Positions 38,252 to 46,264 of a stretch of 64,000 nt of DNA are shown one piece after another (position 1 is the first letter of the stretch; each line of letters begins with the position of its first letter). The notes beneath the pieces were generated by a model. The model was not told where the DNA came from, searched no databases, and saw only the letters and a list, made by a program, of their open reading frames with translations. Origin of the DNA: Paenibacillus sp. FSL R5-0766 (lineage in GTDB: Bacteria; Bacillota; Bacilli; Paenibacillales; Paenibacillaceae); the NCBI RefSeq assembly GCF_037971845.1, contig NZ_CP150227.1, forward strand, positions 3,906,001 through 3,970,000. The letters are read 5' to 3'. A program made the position numbers and the translations under genes.

Positions 38252-39111
38252 GTGAACACCAATATGAACGCTCATCTCGTCTCGAAGGCAGAACGGCTGT
38301 AATCACCGGAGGTGCTGGAGTATTATGCCGCTCCATGGCGGAAGAACTCGCTCGGCACGGTGCAAGTGTAGCCATCCTGAACCGCACGGTGTCCAAGGGA
38401 CAGGAAGTTGTAGCTGCGATTGAAGCTGCGGGTGGCAGAGCGATTGCTATTGCCTGTGACGTAACCCAGGCCGATAGTGTGCAAGCTGCGGCAGATGCGG
38501 TGCTGGAACAGCTTGGACCATGTGATATTCTGATCAATGGCGCGGGTGGCAATAATGCCAGTGCCAACACCACGAATGAAATTTTTAGATTGGAAGATCT
38601 GGAAAAGAGCGATGTCACTACATTTTTCGATGTAAGTGTAGAGGGATTTCGTCAAGTGATGGATCTGAATTTTGTCGGTTCTCTCATCCCCACTCAGATC
38701 TTTGCAAAACATATGATAGAGCGCGATGTTCCCGCTACTGTCATAAACATTTCTTCCATGAGTGCCCCATCGCCCATGACCAAAGTTCCAGCGTACAGCG
38801 CTGCGAAGGCAGCCATTAACAACTTCACGCAGTGGCTCGCCGTGCATCTGGCCGAATCCGGAATTCGTGTCAATGCTATTGCACCCGGGTTCTTCCTGAC
38901 CGAGCAAAACCGTAATTTATTACTGCAACCAGACGGCTCACCAACGGAACGTTCCAGTAAAATTATTGCTCATACACCCATGCGCCGCTTTGGCAAGCCG
39001 GAAGACCTGCTTGGTACATTGATGTGGCTTGCGGATGAAAGACAGTCCGGCTTTGTCACTGGTACAGTCATTCCGGTAGATGGCGGATTTATGGCCTATT
39101 CCGGTGTTTAA
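38248..39111 (+). CDS. uxuB: SDR-type D-mannonate oxidoreductase (fructuronate reductase)
   Basis: 287 residues, short-chain dehydrogenase with TGGAGVLC as the cofactor loop, INGAGG at about residue 95, the catalytic serine in NISSMSA and Tyr-x-x-x-Lys in YSAAKAAI. The family members paired with UxuA in Gram-positives reduce D-fructuronate to D-mannonate, in place of the unrelated E. coli UxuB. The assignment rests on the overlap with uxuA (ATGA) and the GntR-led operon. Substrate could also be a related uronate. Confidence 0.85.
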   Translation: MSEHQYERSSRLEGRTAVITGGAGVLCRSMAEELARHGASVAILNRTVSKGQEVVAAIEAAGGRAIAIACDVTQADSVQAAADAVLEQLGPCDILINGAGGNNASANTTNEIFRLEDLEKSDVTTFFDVSVEGFRQVMDLNFVGSLIPTQIFAKHMIERDVPATVINISSMSAPSPMTKVPAYSAAKAAINNFTQWLAVHLAESGIRVNAIAPGFFLTEQNRNLLLQPDGSPTERSSKIIAHTPMRRFGKPEDLLGTLMWLADERQSGFVTGTVIPVDGGFMAYSGV

Positions 39112-39112
39112 C

Positions 39113-39190
39113 GATTTCTTACACAGACACTCCGATGAAAGTTTTTTCTTTCCTCTCCGTTACGTGTAAATAATCAGTTCAACTAATATA
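39113..39190. repeat. Short, internally deleted copy of the palindromic repeat
   Basis: The sequence begins TTACACAGACACTCCGATGAAAG and ends with TTTCCTCTCCGTTACGTGTAAAT, matching the outer parts of copy A at 26596 (TTACACTGGTCACTTCGATGACAG... and TCCTCTCCGTTTTGTGTAAAT) but lacking its central hairpin. It lies between uxuB and the following terminator. Confidence 0.5.
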
Positions 39191-39203
39191 GAGAATTTTA
39201 GAG

Positions 39204-39240
39204 ACCGAAGCTTGGGATACATACCCAGGTTTCGGTTTTT
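39204..39240 (+). terminator. Terminator of the uronate operon
   Basis: Stem ACCGAAGCTTGGGTA-type arms (ACCGAAG...TTTCGGT around a TACATAC loop) are followed by TTTTTTG on the plus strand. It closes the gntR-uxuA-uxuB transcript. Confidence 0.85.
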
Positions 39241-39323
39241 TGCGTTCAAGCATAAGATCCTCCAGCATAGGAAAAGCTTGTTATAGTACTATGCGAAGTG
39301 AAGTAAAGGAAGGTGATACATAC

Positions 39324-40052
39324 ATGATGGAAGAAACATGGGTTGTTGCCGTACGGTCGATTATCGCCTTTATAACCTTGATCATCTATACAAGGGTACT
39401 GGGCAAACAACAGATGGGTAACTTGACGTATTTTGATTACATTAACGGGATCACCATCGGTTCCATCGCAGGAACATTTGCGACGGAGTTATCCTCTAAA
39501 GCATGGATTCATTTTGTCGCCTTGACCATTTTCACAGTCATTACAATCATATTTCAGTTCATAACGATGAAAAATCGAACTCTCTCCAAATTGATGGATT
39601 CCGATCCTACCCTGGTGATTCAGGAAGGCAAAATTCTGGAACAAAACCTGCATAAAATGCGTGTGAAATTCGACGAACTGACCGTCATGCTTCGCCAAAA
39701 GGATGTATTTGATATCACTACAATCAACTATGCAATCATGGAACCCGATGGAAGTCTCTCTGTGGTGTTAAAACCGGAGAATCAGCCTCTTACAGCTAAA
39801 GATATGCATATGCATCCGCCGAAAAGCAAGCTGATGACCGAACTGATCATTGATGGTGTTCTGATCAAACAGAACCTGTATGAGAGACATAAGGACATCC
39901 AGTGGCTTACCGAACAGTTAAAAAAGAAAAAAATAACGATTCAGGATATTGCATTTGCTGCCATTTTACCCAATGACAAATTGTACATTGATCTCTTCGA
40001 TGATCATTTTAACGAGAAAGTGGATATGGGTGACTATGAAGGACCATTCTAA
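39324..40052 (+). CDS. DUF421 membrane protein (YdfS/YetF-like)
   Basis: 242 residues. Three N-terminal membrane helices (about 5-85) are followed by a cytoplasmic part made of two DUF421 repeats (KFDELTVMLRQKDVFDITTI and the IDGVLIKQNLYERHKDIQWL region). This is the architecture of B. subtilis YdfS, YetF and YkjA, linked to the spore inner membrane and germinant receptor environment in some species. GGAAGGTGATA precedes the ATG at 39324. It is followed 26 bases later by a DUF4363 gene, as in the B. subtilis ydfS-ydfR pair. Confidence 0.88.
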   Translation: MMEETWVVAVRSIIAFITLIIYTRVLGKQQMGNLTYFDYINGITIGSIAGTFATELSSKAWIHFVALTIFTVITIIFQFITMKNRTLSKLMDSDPTLVIQEGKILEQNLHKMRVKFDELTVMLRQKDVFDITTINYAIMEPDGSLSVVLKPENQPLTAKDMHMHPPKSKLMTELIIDGVLIKQNLYERHKDIQWLTEQLKKKKITIQDIAFAAILPNDKLYIDLFDDHFNEKVDMGDYEGPF

Positions 40053-40078
40053 ATGTTCACATTGCGGGAGGTGGTTGA

Positions 40079-40450
40079 ATGAAAACACGTTTCTGGTTGC
40101 TATATGTACTTCCGATCTTTTTGATCTTGCTATTCGTAGCGATCATGGCTGGCGGAACATATCTCAAAAAACCATTTGGTACCCAAGATCGATTGCTCGA
40201 ATCAGTGCAGAAGCTGGAAAAGCACGTTGAGAGCAAACAGTGGACGGCAGCCAAGTCCCAGGTTGAGTATGCAATGAAGGCCTGGGATCAAATCGTCAAC
40301 CGAATTCAATACAGTGTGGAACGTGAGATGATCTATGATATACTCGGTGTCCTAGCACGGATCAAAGGCGGCATTGCAGCAGAGGATGATCAGGCGATCA
40401 TGGAAGAAATCTATTACTTTTACGTCTTATGGGACGAATTGGGGAAATAA
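40079..40450 (+). CDS. DUF4363 protein (YdfR-like)
   Basis: 123 residues. One N-terminal membrane helix (about 5-25) is followed by a helical domain containing KQWTAAKSQVEYAMKAWDQI and a C-terminal IYYFYVLWDELGK. This is the DUF4363 pattern. GGGAGGTGG precedes the ATG. It pairs with the DUF421 gene immediately upstream; the two probably act together in the membrane, with no established role I can name from sequence. Confidence 0.82.
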   Translation: MKTRFWLLYVLPIFLILLFVAIMAGGTYLKKPFGTQDRLLESVQKLEKHVESKQWTAAKSQVEYAMKAWDQIVNRIQYSVEREMIYDILGVLARIKGGIAAEDDQAIMEEIYYFYVLWDELGK

Positions 40451-40489
40451 AGTAAAAAGCACCTCCTTTGTCGAAAAAGGAAGTGCCTT
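40451..40489. terminator. Terminator between convergent genes
   Basis: Arms GCACCTCCTTT and AAAGGAAGTGC form a stem. On the minus strand it is followed by TTTTTAC, which suits the M50 gene ending at 40509; it also closes the DUF4363 transcript. Confidence 0.75.
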
Positions 40490-40508
40490 CTGGTGTTACT
40501 ATACAACG

Positions 40509-41219
40509 TTAAGCTCTTCGTAATCCCCGAGACCGTGACGATCGCGAAGTGCTTTCTTTGCGGAAAAAGAGACCGAGTGCTCTGTTCGCACACCACAGTG
40601 CAAACAAAGCGAACAACGTGCCCCAGAACAGCGCGGGAAGGAACGTCTGCTGAGCGAGATTCGCTGCATCCCCTGCCCGTGAAGGCTGAGTCCAGGACAT
40701 TAATCCAACGTATACGGCACTAACGACCGACTCTTCCAGCGTAAGAAACGCCAGTAACAGATAATAGAACTTCACGATCTTGGCACCAAAAATCATAATG
40801 ACAACGTTCAGTACAATGAACCCGGTCAGCCATAACATGCCAAACTCCCCTCTTACATATAACAGGAGTGACACCAGAGCGACAGCCGTCATAATACCGA
40901 GTCCCCACATGTGCAAGCCTTTGCGGTATAAGTAGAACAACAGCCAGGCGAACAGTGATGCACTGATATATCCCGCAAGAGAAACCAGGATCGATCTGCC
41001 TGGCGTCAGCATGGAAGAGTAAGTTACACCACTATGATCAGCGTACAATTCAATGCGCAGCACTTTACCGGACAATACCAGTGTCATTAGTGCATGACCG
41101 AATTCGTGAATCATCGTATCCAGGTTACGGAACAAGGACGAAAATGGGATGAATCGTGTAAGAAAGACGGAGCCTAGTAGAAAAAGTATCGTTTTGACCC
41201 ACTTATTCAATCGTGCCAT
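40509..41219 (-). CDS. M50-like membrane metalloprotease
   Basis: 236 residues with about six membrane helices. The zinc-protease motif HEFGH lies in a helix (TMIHEFGHALMTLVL) after the first membrane segment, as in the M50B family. The conserved Asp near LMSWTQPSRAGDAANL may be the third ligand. M50 enzymes cleave membrane-embedded substrates; the small M50B-type members are mostly uncharacterised. It is in its own transcription unit just before znuA on the same strand. No partner is evident. Confidence 0.85.
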   Translation of the reverse strand: MARLNKWVKTILFLLGSVFLTRFIPFSSLFRNLDTMIHEFGHALMTLVLSGKVLRIELYADHSGVTYSSMLTPGRSILVSLAGYISASLFAWLLFYLYRKGLHMWGLGIMTAVALVSLLLYVRGEFGMLWLTGFIVLNVVIMIFGAKIVKFYYLLLAFLTLEESVVSAVYVGLMSWTQPSRAGDAANLAQQTFLPALFWGTLFALFALWCANRALGLFFRKESTSRSSRSRGLRRA

Positions 41220-41253
41220 ACCTCCTTTACCTTCAAATAAACAAGCCTATCCT

Positions 41254-41736
41254 TTATACTACGCTTTTTTCACTCGATTCGTTTCGGCTTCCGAACTGTA
41301 GGGCACAGTGCTCTATCCACCAGCAGAAGCTCCGATTGTGTCCAATGAAAAAAGAAGATAGATCATAGCGGCCCTTTTCAGTCTCTAGCGTAACAAGCAG
41401 TCGATTCCGCATCTGACGGAGAGCATAGTGCACGAATTGATCTGCAACCTCACTTTGTATCAGGGTAACATAAGCATAAAGGGAATGATCGACAGGTTCA
41501 TCAAGCGGACTCACCCCTGCACATGAAAATTCAGTCTTCACGCCCGCATTCTGAAGTATGGACAATGCGTTCACAAGCTCGGCATCCACTTCAACGCCAT
41601 TCCATATCTCCGTTTTCTTCGCGGATACCGTATGTTTATCACGTTCCGTCCAGTGCATCAGCTCCAGCTTACGCCGTCTCCACAGATGGGCGGGCTGTTC
41701 ACTTAACAGCACTTCATGTTCCTCATTTGAATTCAT
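41254..41736 (-). CDS. Conserved-looking protein of unknown function
   Basis: 160 residues, soluble, basic N-terminus, with a central block EVDAELVNALSILQNAGVKT followed by FSCAGVSPLDEPVDHSLYAY. The strand-rich pattern and a Cys-Gly core suggest a small alpha/beta domain, but I do not recognise the family. AGGAGG precedes the ATG. It stands between the strong znuA terminator and the M50 gene. It may be co-transcribed with the M50 gene 34 bases downstream. Confidence 0.7.
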   Translation of the reverse strand: MNSNEEHEVLLSEQPAHLWRRRKLELMHWTERDKHTVSAKKTEIWNGVEVDAELVNALSILQNAGVKTEFSCAGVSPLDEPVDHSLYAYVTLIQSEVADQFVHYALRQMRNRLLVTLETEKGRYDLSSFFIGHNRSFCWWIEHCALQFGSRNESSEKSVV

Positions 41737-41778
41737 CTACTGCTTCCTCCTGTTTCTTCTCAATCCGGTCACCTTAAA

Positions 41779-41814
41779 CGAAGCAGAGAGCACATCACTG
41801 TGCTCTCTGCTTCG
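41779..41814 (-). terminator. Terminator of the znuCBA operon
   Basis: Two perfectly paired 16-base arms, CGAAGCAGAGAGCACA and TGTGCTCTCTGCTTCG, enclose TCAC. A second stem (AGGAATGG...CCATTCCT) lies at 41827-41846. Both are downstream of znuA on the minus strand. Confidence 0.85.
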
Positions 41815-41900
41815 CAAAAAGGCAAAGGAATGGCACTCCATTCCTCAGCATGTTGTATTATTGTACCCTTTTCGGTGACAGGCATCAAATTGATCTTTTA

Positions 41901-42989
41901 TTATTCGTTCAGCGCCAGTTTCAGTGCCTCCAGATTCTGTTTCATCACGCTAATGTAGTCCATTCCCGCCGCAATTTCTTCCTCGGTGAGTCCCTCAATC
42001 GGGTTCAATACAGCCGTCTTGGCCCCCACTTCACTTGCAATCGTCTCAGACACTTTGGATGAAACCAATGTTTCGAAGAAAATCGTCTTCACCTGATGCT
42101 CTTTCGCAAAATCAATAACGGATGCCATCTGCGCTGCTGAAGGTTCCTGCTCAGGGGATAGCCCGGCAATAGGTACCTGCTGCAGATCATATTCTTTAGC
42201 CAGATAACCAAATGCAGCGTGTTGGGTGATGAAATCCTTGCGTTTGCTATCCGTCACAGCGGTCTTGAAGTCCTGATCCAGTGACTCCAGTTGAGCAATG
42301 TAAGCATCTGCATTCTGCTTGAACTGTTCAGCGTGTTCTGGAGCAGCCTGCGCTAATCCTGTTTCAATATTGCGTACTTCTTTGACAGCCAGTGCAGGCG
42401 ACAGCCATACGTGGGGATCGAGTCCACCGTGATCGTGATCATGTCCTTCTTCTGCCTCGGCATCATGATCGTGGTCGTGATCATGCTCTTCTGTAGTCGC
42501 TTCATTCGCATGGTCATGATCGTGCTCATGTTCTGTTGCCTCTGAATCTTCATGATGGTGATCATGCTCTCCACCCTCAAGCAGGTTGATGCCCTTGCTT
42601 GCTTCCACCTGAATGAGCGAAGCGTTGCTCAGACTTCCGGTGACCTGATCTATCCATGATTCCATACCCGCACCGTTGTATACAAGCACATCCGCTTTTT
42701 CAATGCTGGCAATATCTTGCGGTGTGGGCTCCCAATCATGAGGCTCCATACCTGCTGGAACGAGGGTATGTACATCCGCTAGGTCACCTGCTACATTTTT
42801 AGTGAATTCGTACATGGGATAGAAACTAACCTGCACGTTTAATTTTGCTGCTTCATTCTCTGTGGAGACTGTATTAGCAGCACCCGTAGAACTTGTATTT
42901 GCATCAGAAGCGGATTTTTGTCCGCAGCCTGCGACGATAAGTGTGAGACTGAACAACAATCCAAGCGTTGCTTTTTTACTGAATTTCAT
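41901..42989 (-). CDS. znuA: Zinc ABC transporter substrate-binding lipoprotein
   Basis: 362 residues. The N-terminus has a lipoprotein signal with lipobox VAGC (cysteine at about residue 22). The cluster A-I metal-binding domain shows the ligand histidine in AGMEPHDWEPTP, a second histidine in ITQHAAFGYL and the late acidic ligand region near FFETLVSS. A His/Asp-rich loop (HDHHHEDS... about residues 125-180) is typical of zinc-specific members and collects zinc. The start at 42989 follows AGGAGG. It overlaps znuB by 14 bases, third gene of the znuCBA operon. Confidence 0.95.
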   Translation of the reverse strand: MKFSKKATLGLLFSLTLIVAGCGQKSASDANTSSTGAANTVSTENEAAKLNVQVSFYPMYEFTKNVAGDLADVHTLVPAGMEPHDWEPTPQDIASIEKADVLVYNGAGMESWIDQVTGSLSNASLIQVEASKGINLLEGGEHDHHHEDSEATEHEHDHDHANEATTEEHDHDHDHDAEAEEGHDHDHGGLDPHVWLSPALAVKEVRNIETGLAQAAPEHAEQFKQNADAYIAQLESLDQDFKTAVTDSKRKDFITQHAAFGYLAKEYDLQQVPIAGLSPEQEPSAAQMASVIDFAKEHQVKTIFFETLVSSKVSETIASEVGAKTAVLNPIEGLTEEEIAAGMDYISVMKQNLEALKLALNE

Positions 42990-43869
42990 GTGATGTATTC
43001 CTCCTAGAATGGTTGACCAGAATGACGTGCTGTGATTTCGTTTCTTTGCGGTGACGCTTGCGGTTATATCGTGCAATCAGCTTTTGCGCTGATATTCCAG
43101 TCAATAGGAAGACCAACAGGATGAGTGCAATTGTTCCTCCCGGTGGTGTATTCAGATGATAAGATGTTGTGAGTCCGCAAAAAATACCGATTAAACCTGT
43201 AATTACCGCGACAATGATGGCTGCTGTAAAACTGCGAGACACTCTTAGTGCCAGGGCAGCGGGCAATACAATGAGAGCAGACACTAGCAGCACACCGACG
43301 ATCGGCATGGCTGATGCTACAGTCATTCCTGTCAGAATGGCAAATGCAAACGATAATCCTTTCACCTGAACGCCTCCAATGGAAGCTGTCTCTTCATCAA
43401 ACGTAAAGCTATAGAGCGGTCTTCGGAGAATGATGAAAAAAAGCAATCCCGTGACACATACCCCTGCCATCATCCACAACTGCATATCGCTAACCGCGAC
43501 AATAGATCCAAATAAGTATGAGCTGAATGTTTTGGACAGATTGGTTTTGAGACTCATCAATACCACTGCAAGAGCCAGCCCCGAAGTCATGATGATCGCC
43601 ACAGGTACCTCGCTGTAGGTTCGGTAACTTCGCCGGAGTTGTTCAACCAGTAATGCACCGATAATGGCAATGGCGAATCCGCAGATTACCGGGTTAAGAT
43701 TCATGACCGAACCGAGCGCCACCCCTGCGAGTGAGACATGGGATAACGTGTCTGCCATAAGGACCTGCCGCCTGAGCATCAGATAGACACCCAGAATCGG
43801 AGCTATGACCCCAATCAGTCCACCTGCCCAGAAGGCACGTTGCATGAATTCGTACTCAAACACTGCCAT
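42976..43869 (-). CDS. znuB: Zinc ABC transporter permease
   Basis: 297 residues with about eight membrane helices of the ABC-3 (ZnuB/AdcB) family. Recognisable segments are GVYLMLRRQVLMADTLSHVS, GSVMNLNPV and GLSFAFAILTGMTVASAMP. The polar C-terminal tail (NRKRHRKETKS) is cytoplasmic. The gene overlaps the znuC stop by 55 bases and the znuA start by 14 bases, so all three are tightly co-translated. Confidence 0.94.
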   Translation of the reverse strand: MAVFEYEFMQRAFWAGGLIGVIAPILGVYLMLRRQVLMADTLSHVSLAGVALGSVMNLNPVICGFAIAIIGALLVEQLRRSYRTYSEVPVAIIMTSGLALAVVLMSLKTNLSKTFSSYLFGSIVAVSDMQLWMMAGVCVTGLLFFIILRRPLYSFTFDEETASIGGVQVKGLSFAFAILTGMTVASAMPIVGVLLVSALIVLPAALALRVSRSFTAAIIVAVITGLIGIFCGLTTSYHLNTPPGGTIALILLVFLLTGISAQKLIARYNRKRHRKETKSQHVILVNHSRRNTSHEIQ

Positions 43870-44522
43870 TCCTCACTTTCTTGCCGCTCCAGAGTAATCG
43901 TTCGATCCAATCGATTCCCCATCTCTTCCAGCCCATGAGTAACCATAATAATGGTTAACCCATGAACATCAGCATAGTGGCGCATCAGATTGTAAAATCC
44001 TTCACGGCTGTGGCGGTCCATTCCCGTTGTTGGCTCATCCAGTACCAGAACCTGCGGTTGCCCAGCCATAGCTCTGGCAATACAGATCCGCTGCTTCTGT
44101 CCACCAGACAGCTCACCGACGCGTGTATTCCGATATTCCCACATGCCGACCTCACGCAAACTGCGTTCAACGATGGCATCCTGCTCTGCTGTGAAGCTTC
44201 GGAATAGTCCCAGTCTGGTATAACATCCGGATCGGACCAGTTCGTTCACCGTGCTGGGAAATCCACTATTAAACGATGCCACCTGCTGGGGTACATAGCC
44301 AATATTGGATGTGTTCCCGCGTTTCAACTGCGGACTCATATGTATCGTGCCGCTCCAGGGCTTCAATAGCCCTAGCAGCAGCTTTAACAGGGTCGTTTTG
44401 GCAGAACCATTGGGGCCAGTAATGCCTATGAACTCTCCCACATGGATATCCAGCGACAGTTGATCAATGACCGGCTCTTTGCCATATCCAAATACAACAT
44501 CACGCATGGAGGATAGTATCAT
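43815..44522 (-). CDS. znuC: Zinc ABC transporter ATP-binding protein
   Basis: 235 residues. Walker A is GPNGSAKT with alanine where glycine is common before the lysine; from memory the B. subtilis zinc ATPase also has a non-glycine there, so this is probably a family feature. The signature is LSGGQKQ and Walker B is VLVLDEPTT. The C-terminal WQCLSTNSC has two cysteines that may bind metal. A Zur box lies 10 bases upstream of its start. It heads the znuCBA operon. Confidence 0.94.
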   Translation of the reverse strand: MILSSMRDVVFGYGKEPVIDQLSLDIHVGEFIGITGPNGSAKTTLLKLLLGLLKPWSGTIHMSPQLKRGNTSNIGYVPQQVASFNSGFPSTVNELVRSGCYTRLGLFRSFTAEQDAIVERSLREVGMWEYRNTRVGELSGGQKQRICIARAMAGQPQVLVLDEPTTGMDRHSREGFYNLMRHYADVHGLTIIMVTHGLEEMGNRLDRTITLERQESEEWQCLSTNSCNVPSGQVD

Positions 44523-44532
44523 GCCTTTCCCT

Positions 44533-44555
44533 CTTTTCGTAAATATTACGATTTA
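44533..44555. promoter_or_regulatory. Zur box upstream of znuC
   Basis: TCGTAAATATTACGATTTA matches the Bacillus Zur consensus core TCGTAATNATTACGATTTA with one mismatch, 17 of 22 positions over the full site. It separates the L33 gene from znuC, giving the transporter its own zinc control. Confidence 0.75.
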
Positions 44556-44571
44556 AAAATAACAAAAAATT

Positions 44572-44721
44572 TTATCTGGTTTCCCGGTGGATCGTCATTT
44601 TCTTCAAACGTGGGGAGTACTTCTTCATCTCAAGTCTCTCTGGATGGTTACGTTTGTTCTTGGTTGTTGTATAGTTGCGGTCCCCGCACTCGGTGCAGGC
44701 TAAGGTTACAATGACTCTCAT
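44572..44721 (-). CDS. rpmG: 50S ribosomal protein L33, degenerate zinc-ribbon form
   Basis: 49 residues, full L33 length ([17 protein letters not shown] at the start, IHRETR at the end). Zinc-binding L33 has two Cys-x-x-Cys pairs. Here the first pair remains (ACTECG), while the second, usually YCPRCKK, reads YSPRLKK. Zinc binding is therefore probably lost, as in the alternative L33 forms made under zinc limitation. AGGAGG precedes the ATG, and a Zur box is 20 bases upstream. Such zinc-free paralogues let the cell release zinc by swapping ribosomal proteins. Confidence 0.92.
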   Translation of the reverse strand: MRVIVTLACTECGDRNYTTTKNKRNHPERLEMKKYSPRLKKMTIHRETR

Positions 44722-44740
44722 GGTTGTTGCCTCCTCTTAT

Positions 44741-44763
44741 TTAATCGTAATAATTACTATTTA
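44741..44763. promoter_or_regulatory. Zur box upstream of the L33 gene
   Basis: TTAATCGTAATAATTAC followed by TATTTA matches the Zur consensus at 20 of 22 positions. It lies just upstream of the L33 ribosome binding site. Confidence 0.85.
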
Positions 44764-44791
44764 ATGATATTAGCTGATGCTTTTTCGTTTG

Positions 44792-45991
44792 TCAACTCCA
44801 CGCCGGAAAAGGATCTTTCAGTTCACGCCAGTTCATTAACATCTCTTCCTCCGTAAGAAGGGTCTCATCCAATGTACGTTCAATCTCTGCCCGGTTCATG
44901 TCAATGCCGATAAATACCAATTTCGTCACCCGATCGCCCCACTCATCATCCCAATCCGGTATGCTTGGCAATGTATCACCAAAGTGAAGTTGTCTTTCCT
45001 CCTCACTCATCGCACCTACCCATATTCCTGCTGGCGCAAGCTGCTTCGATGTGCCTGCATGACTGAAAGAGATTGCCATATGGTTTCTTGTCGCCAGCCA
45101 CATCAGACCTTTGGATCGCACGATGTTATCTGGCCATTTCGCAATCCAACGCAGTAAGCGTTCTGGGTGGAATGGACGTTTACGATGATAGACAAATGAA
45201 TGAATTCCATATTCTTCAGTCTCCGGGGTATGTTCCTCTTTCATTAATTCGCGGATCCAACCCGCGGACTGGCTTGCTTTTTCAAAATCAAAACGTCCCG
45301 TATTCAATATCTCTCTCGGATCAATCTGCCCATGTGTCGTGCGAATCAACTTAGCTTCCGGTTGCATGGCATGTAGTGCCTTCTCAAGCTTCGAAAGTTC
45401 TTCCTCCGACACCAAATCACATTTGTTCAGAATCAGCACATCACAGAATTCCACTTGATCCGTCAACAGATGAACGATTCCGCGAACATCATCCTCCCCG
45501 GCTTCCTGTCCACGATCCTTCAATGTTTCTTTGGAATAAAAATCACGCCAGAACTGGGCAGCATCAACAACCGTAACCATCGTGTCGAGACGGGTGAATT
45601 TCGTCAAATCAATGCCGAGTTCCTCGTCGATATACGTAAACGTCTGCGCAACAGGTACCGGCTCACCTATACCCGTGGATTCAATCAATATGTAGTCAAA
45701 AGAACCATCCAGCGCCAGCCGCTCGACTTCTTTCAGCAGATCCTCCCGCAATGTGCAGCAGATGCAACCATTAGACATCTCTACCAACTTCTCATCAATG
45801 CGCGATAATCCTCCACCATCTCGTATTAAACCTGCATCGATATTAACCTCACTGAGATCATTGACGATGACAGCAACCCGCATCCCCTCGCGGTTATGAA
45901 GCACATGATTGAGCAGTGTCGTTTTGCCTGCACCCAAATATCCACTCAGTACGGTTACTGGAACCCGTTGTTGAACCTGTTGATCTGACAT
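44792..45991 (-). CDS. COG0523 GTPase, CobW/ZagA (YciC)-like metallochaperone
   Basis: 399 residues. GTPase motifs are Walker A GYLGAGKT (about 17-24) and a Walker B-type [10 protein letters not shown] region; NKCD is the guanine-specificity motif. The metal site is GCICC (about 75-79), the Cys-x-Cys-Cys of the family. The C-terminal CobW domain follows. In B. subtilis the Zur-controlled YciC/ZagA delivers zinc to client enzymes such as GTP cyclohydrolase. A Zur box lies about 90 bases upstream. The start at 45991 follows GGAGGAAGC. I infer a zinc client chaperone. Confidence 0.93.
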   Translation of the reverse strand: MSDQQVQQRVPVTVLSGYLGAGKTTLLNHVLHNREGMRVAVIVNDLSEVNIDAGLIRDGGGLSRIDEKLVEMSNGCICCTLREDLLKEVERLALDGSFDYILIESTGIGEPVPVAQTFTYIDEELGIDLTKFTRLDTMVTVVDAAQFWRDFYSKETLKDRGQEAGEDDVRGIVHLLTDQVEFCDVLILNKCDLVSEEELSKLEKALHAMQPEAKLIRTTHGQIDPREILNTGRFDFEKASQSAGWIRELMKEEHTPETEEYGIHSFVYHRKRPFHPERLLRWIAKWPDNIVRSKGLMWLATRNHMAISFSHAGTSKQLAPAGIWVGAMSEEERQLHFGDTLPSIPDWDDEWGDRVTKLVFIGIDMNRAEIERTLDETLLTEEEMLMNWRELKDPFPAWS

Positions 45992-46075
45992 TTCTGCTTC
46001 CTCCACTCTGCTTAAGTTGGATTGACTAATCTTCTTTATGAGCCTATGAGAGAGAAAAAAGAGGCTCCCTTTCCT

Positions 46076-46098
46076 TAATCGTAATAATTACTATTAAG
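46076..46098. promoter_or_regulatory. Zur box upstream of the COG0523 GTPase gene
   Basis: TTAATCGTAATAATTACTA followed by TTAA matches the Zur consensus at 19 of 22 positions. It lies between the divergent GTPase and permease genes. Confidence 0.82.
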
Positions 46099-46166
46099 GA
46101 CAATCAATCCGAACTATACCGCAGTTTTCTTTGGGTTGTCAACTCTAATATGATGAAGAATCTTGA

Positions 46167-46189
46167 TTAATCGTAAAAATGTTGATTAG
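46167..46189. promoter_or_regulatory. Weak Zur-like site upstream of the permease gene
   Basis: TTAATCGTAAAAATGTTGAT with flanks matches 15 of 22 consensus positions, mostly in the left half. It lies 76 bases before the permease start and may be a second, weaker site for the divergent transcript. Confidence 0.45.
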
Positions 46190-46264
46190 AACATAGGAAT
46201 GATGTATGTTGCTGCACGTACAAGCATATATTTTAGCAAAGTCCTAGTTGTGGAGGTCTGTTTC

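Noticed and set aside
43815..44522. Walker A GSAKT in ZnuC as a defect
   Set aside because: A non-glycine before the lysine also occurs in the B. subtilis zinc ATPase as I recall it, so it is likely family-typical, not a loss of function.
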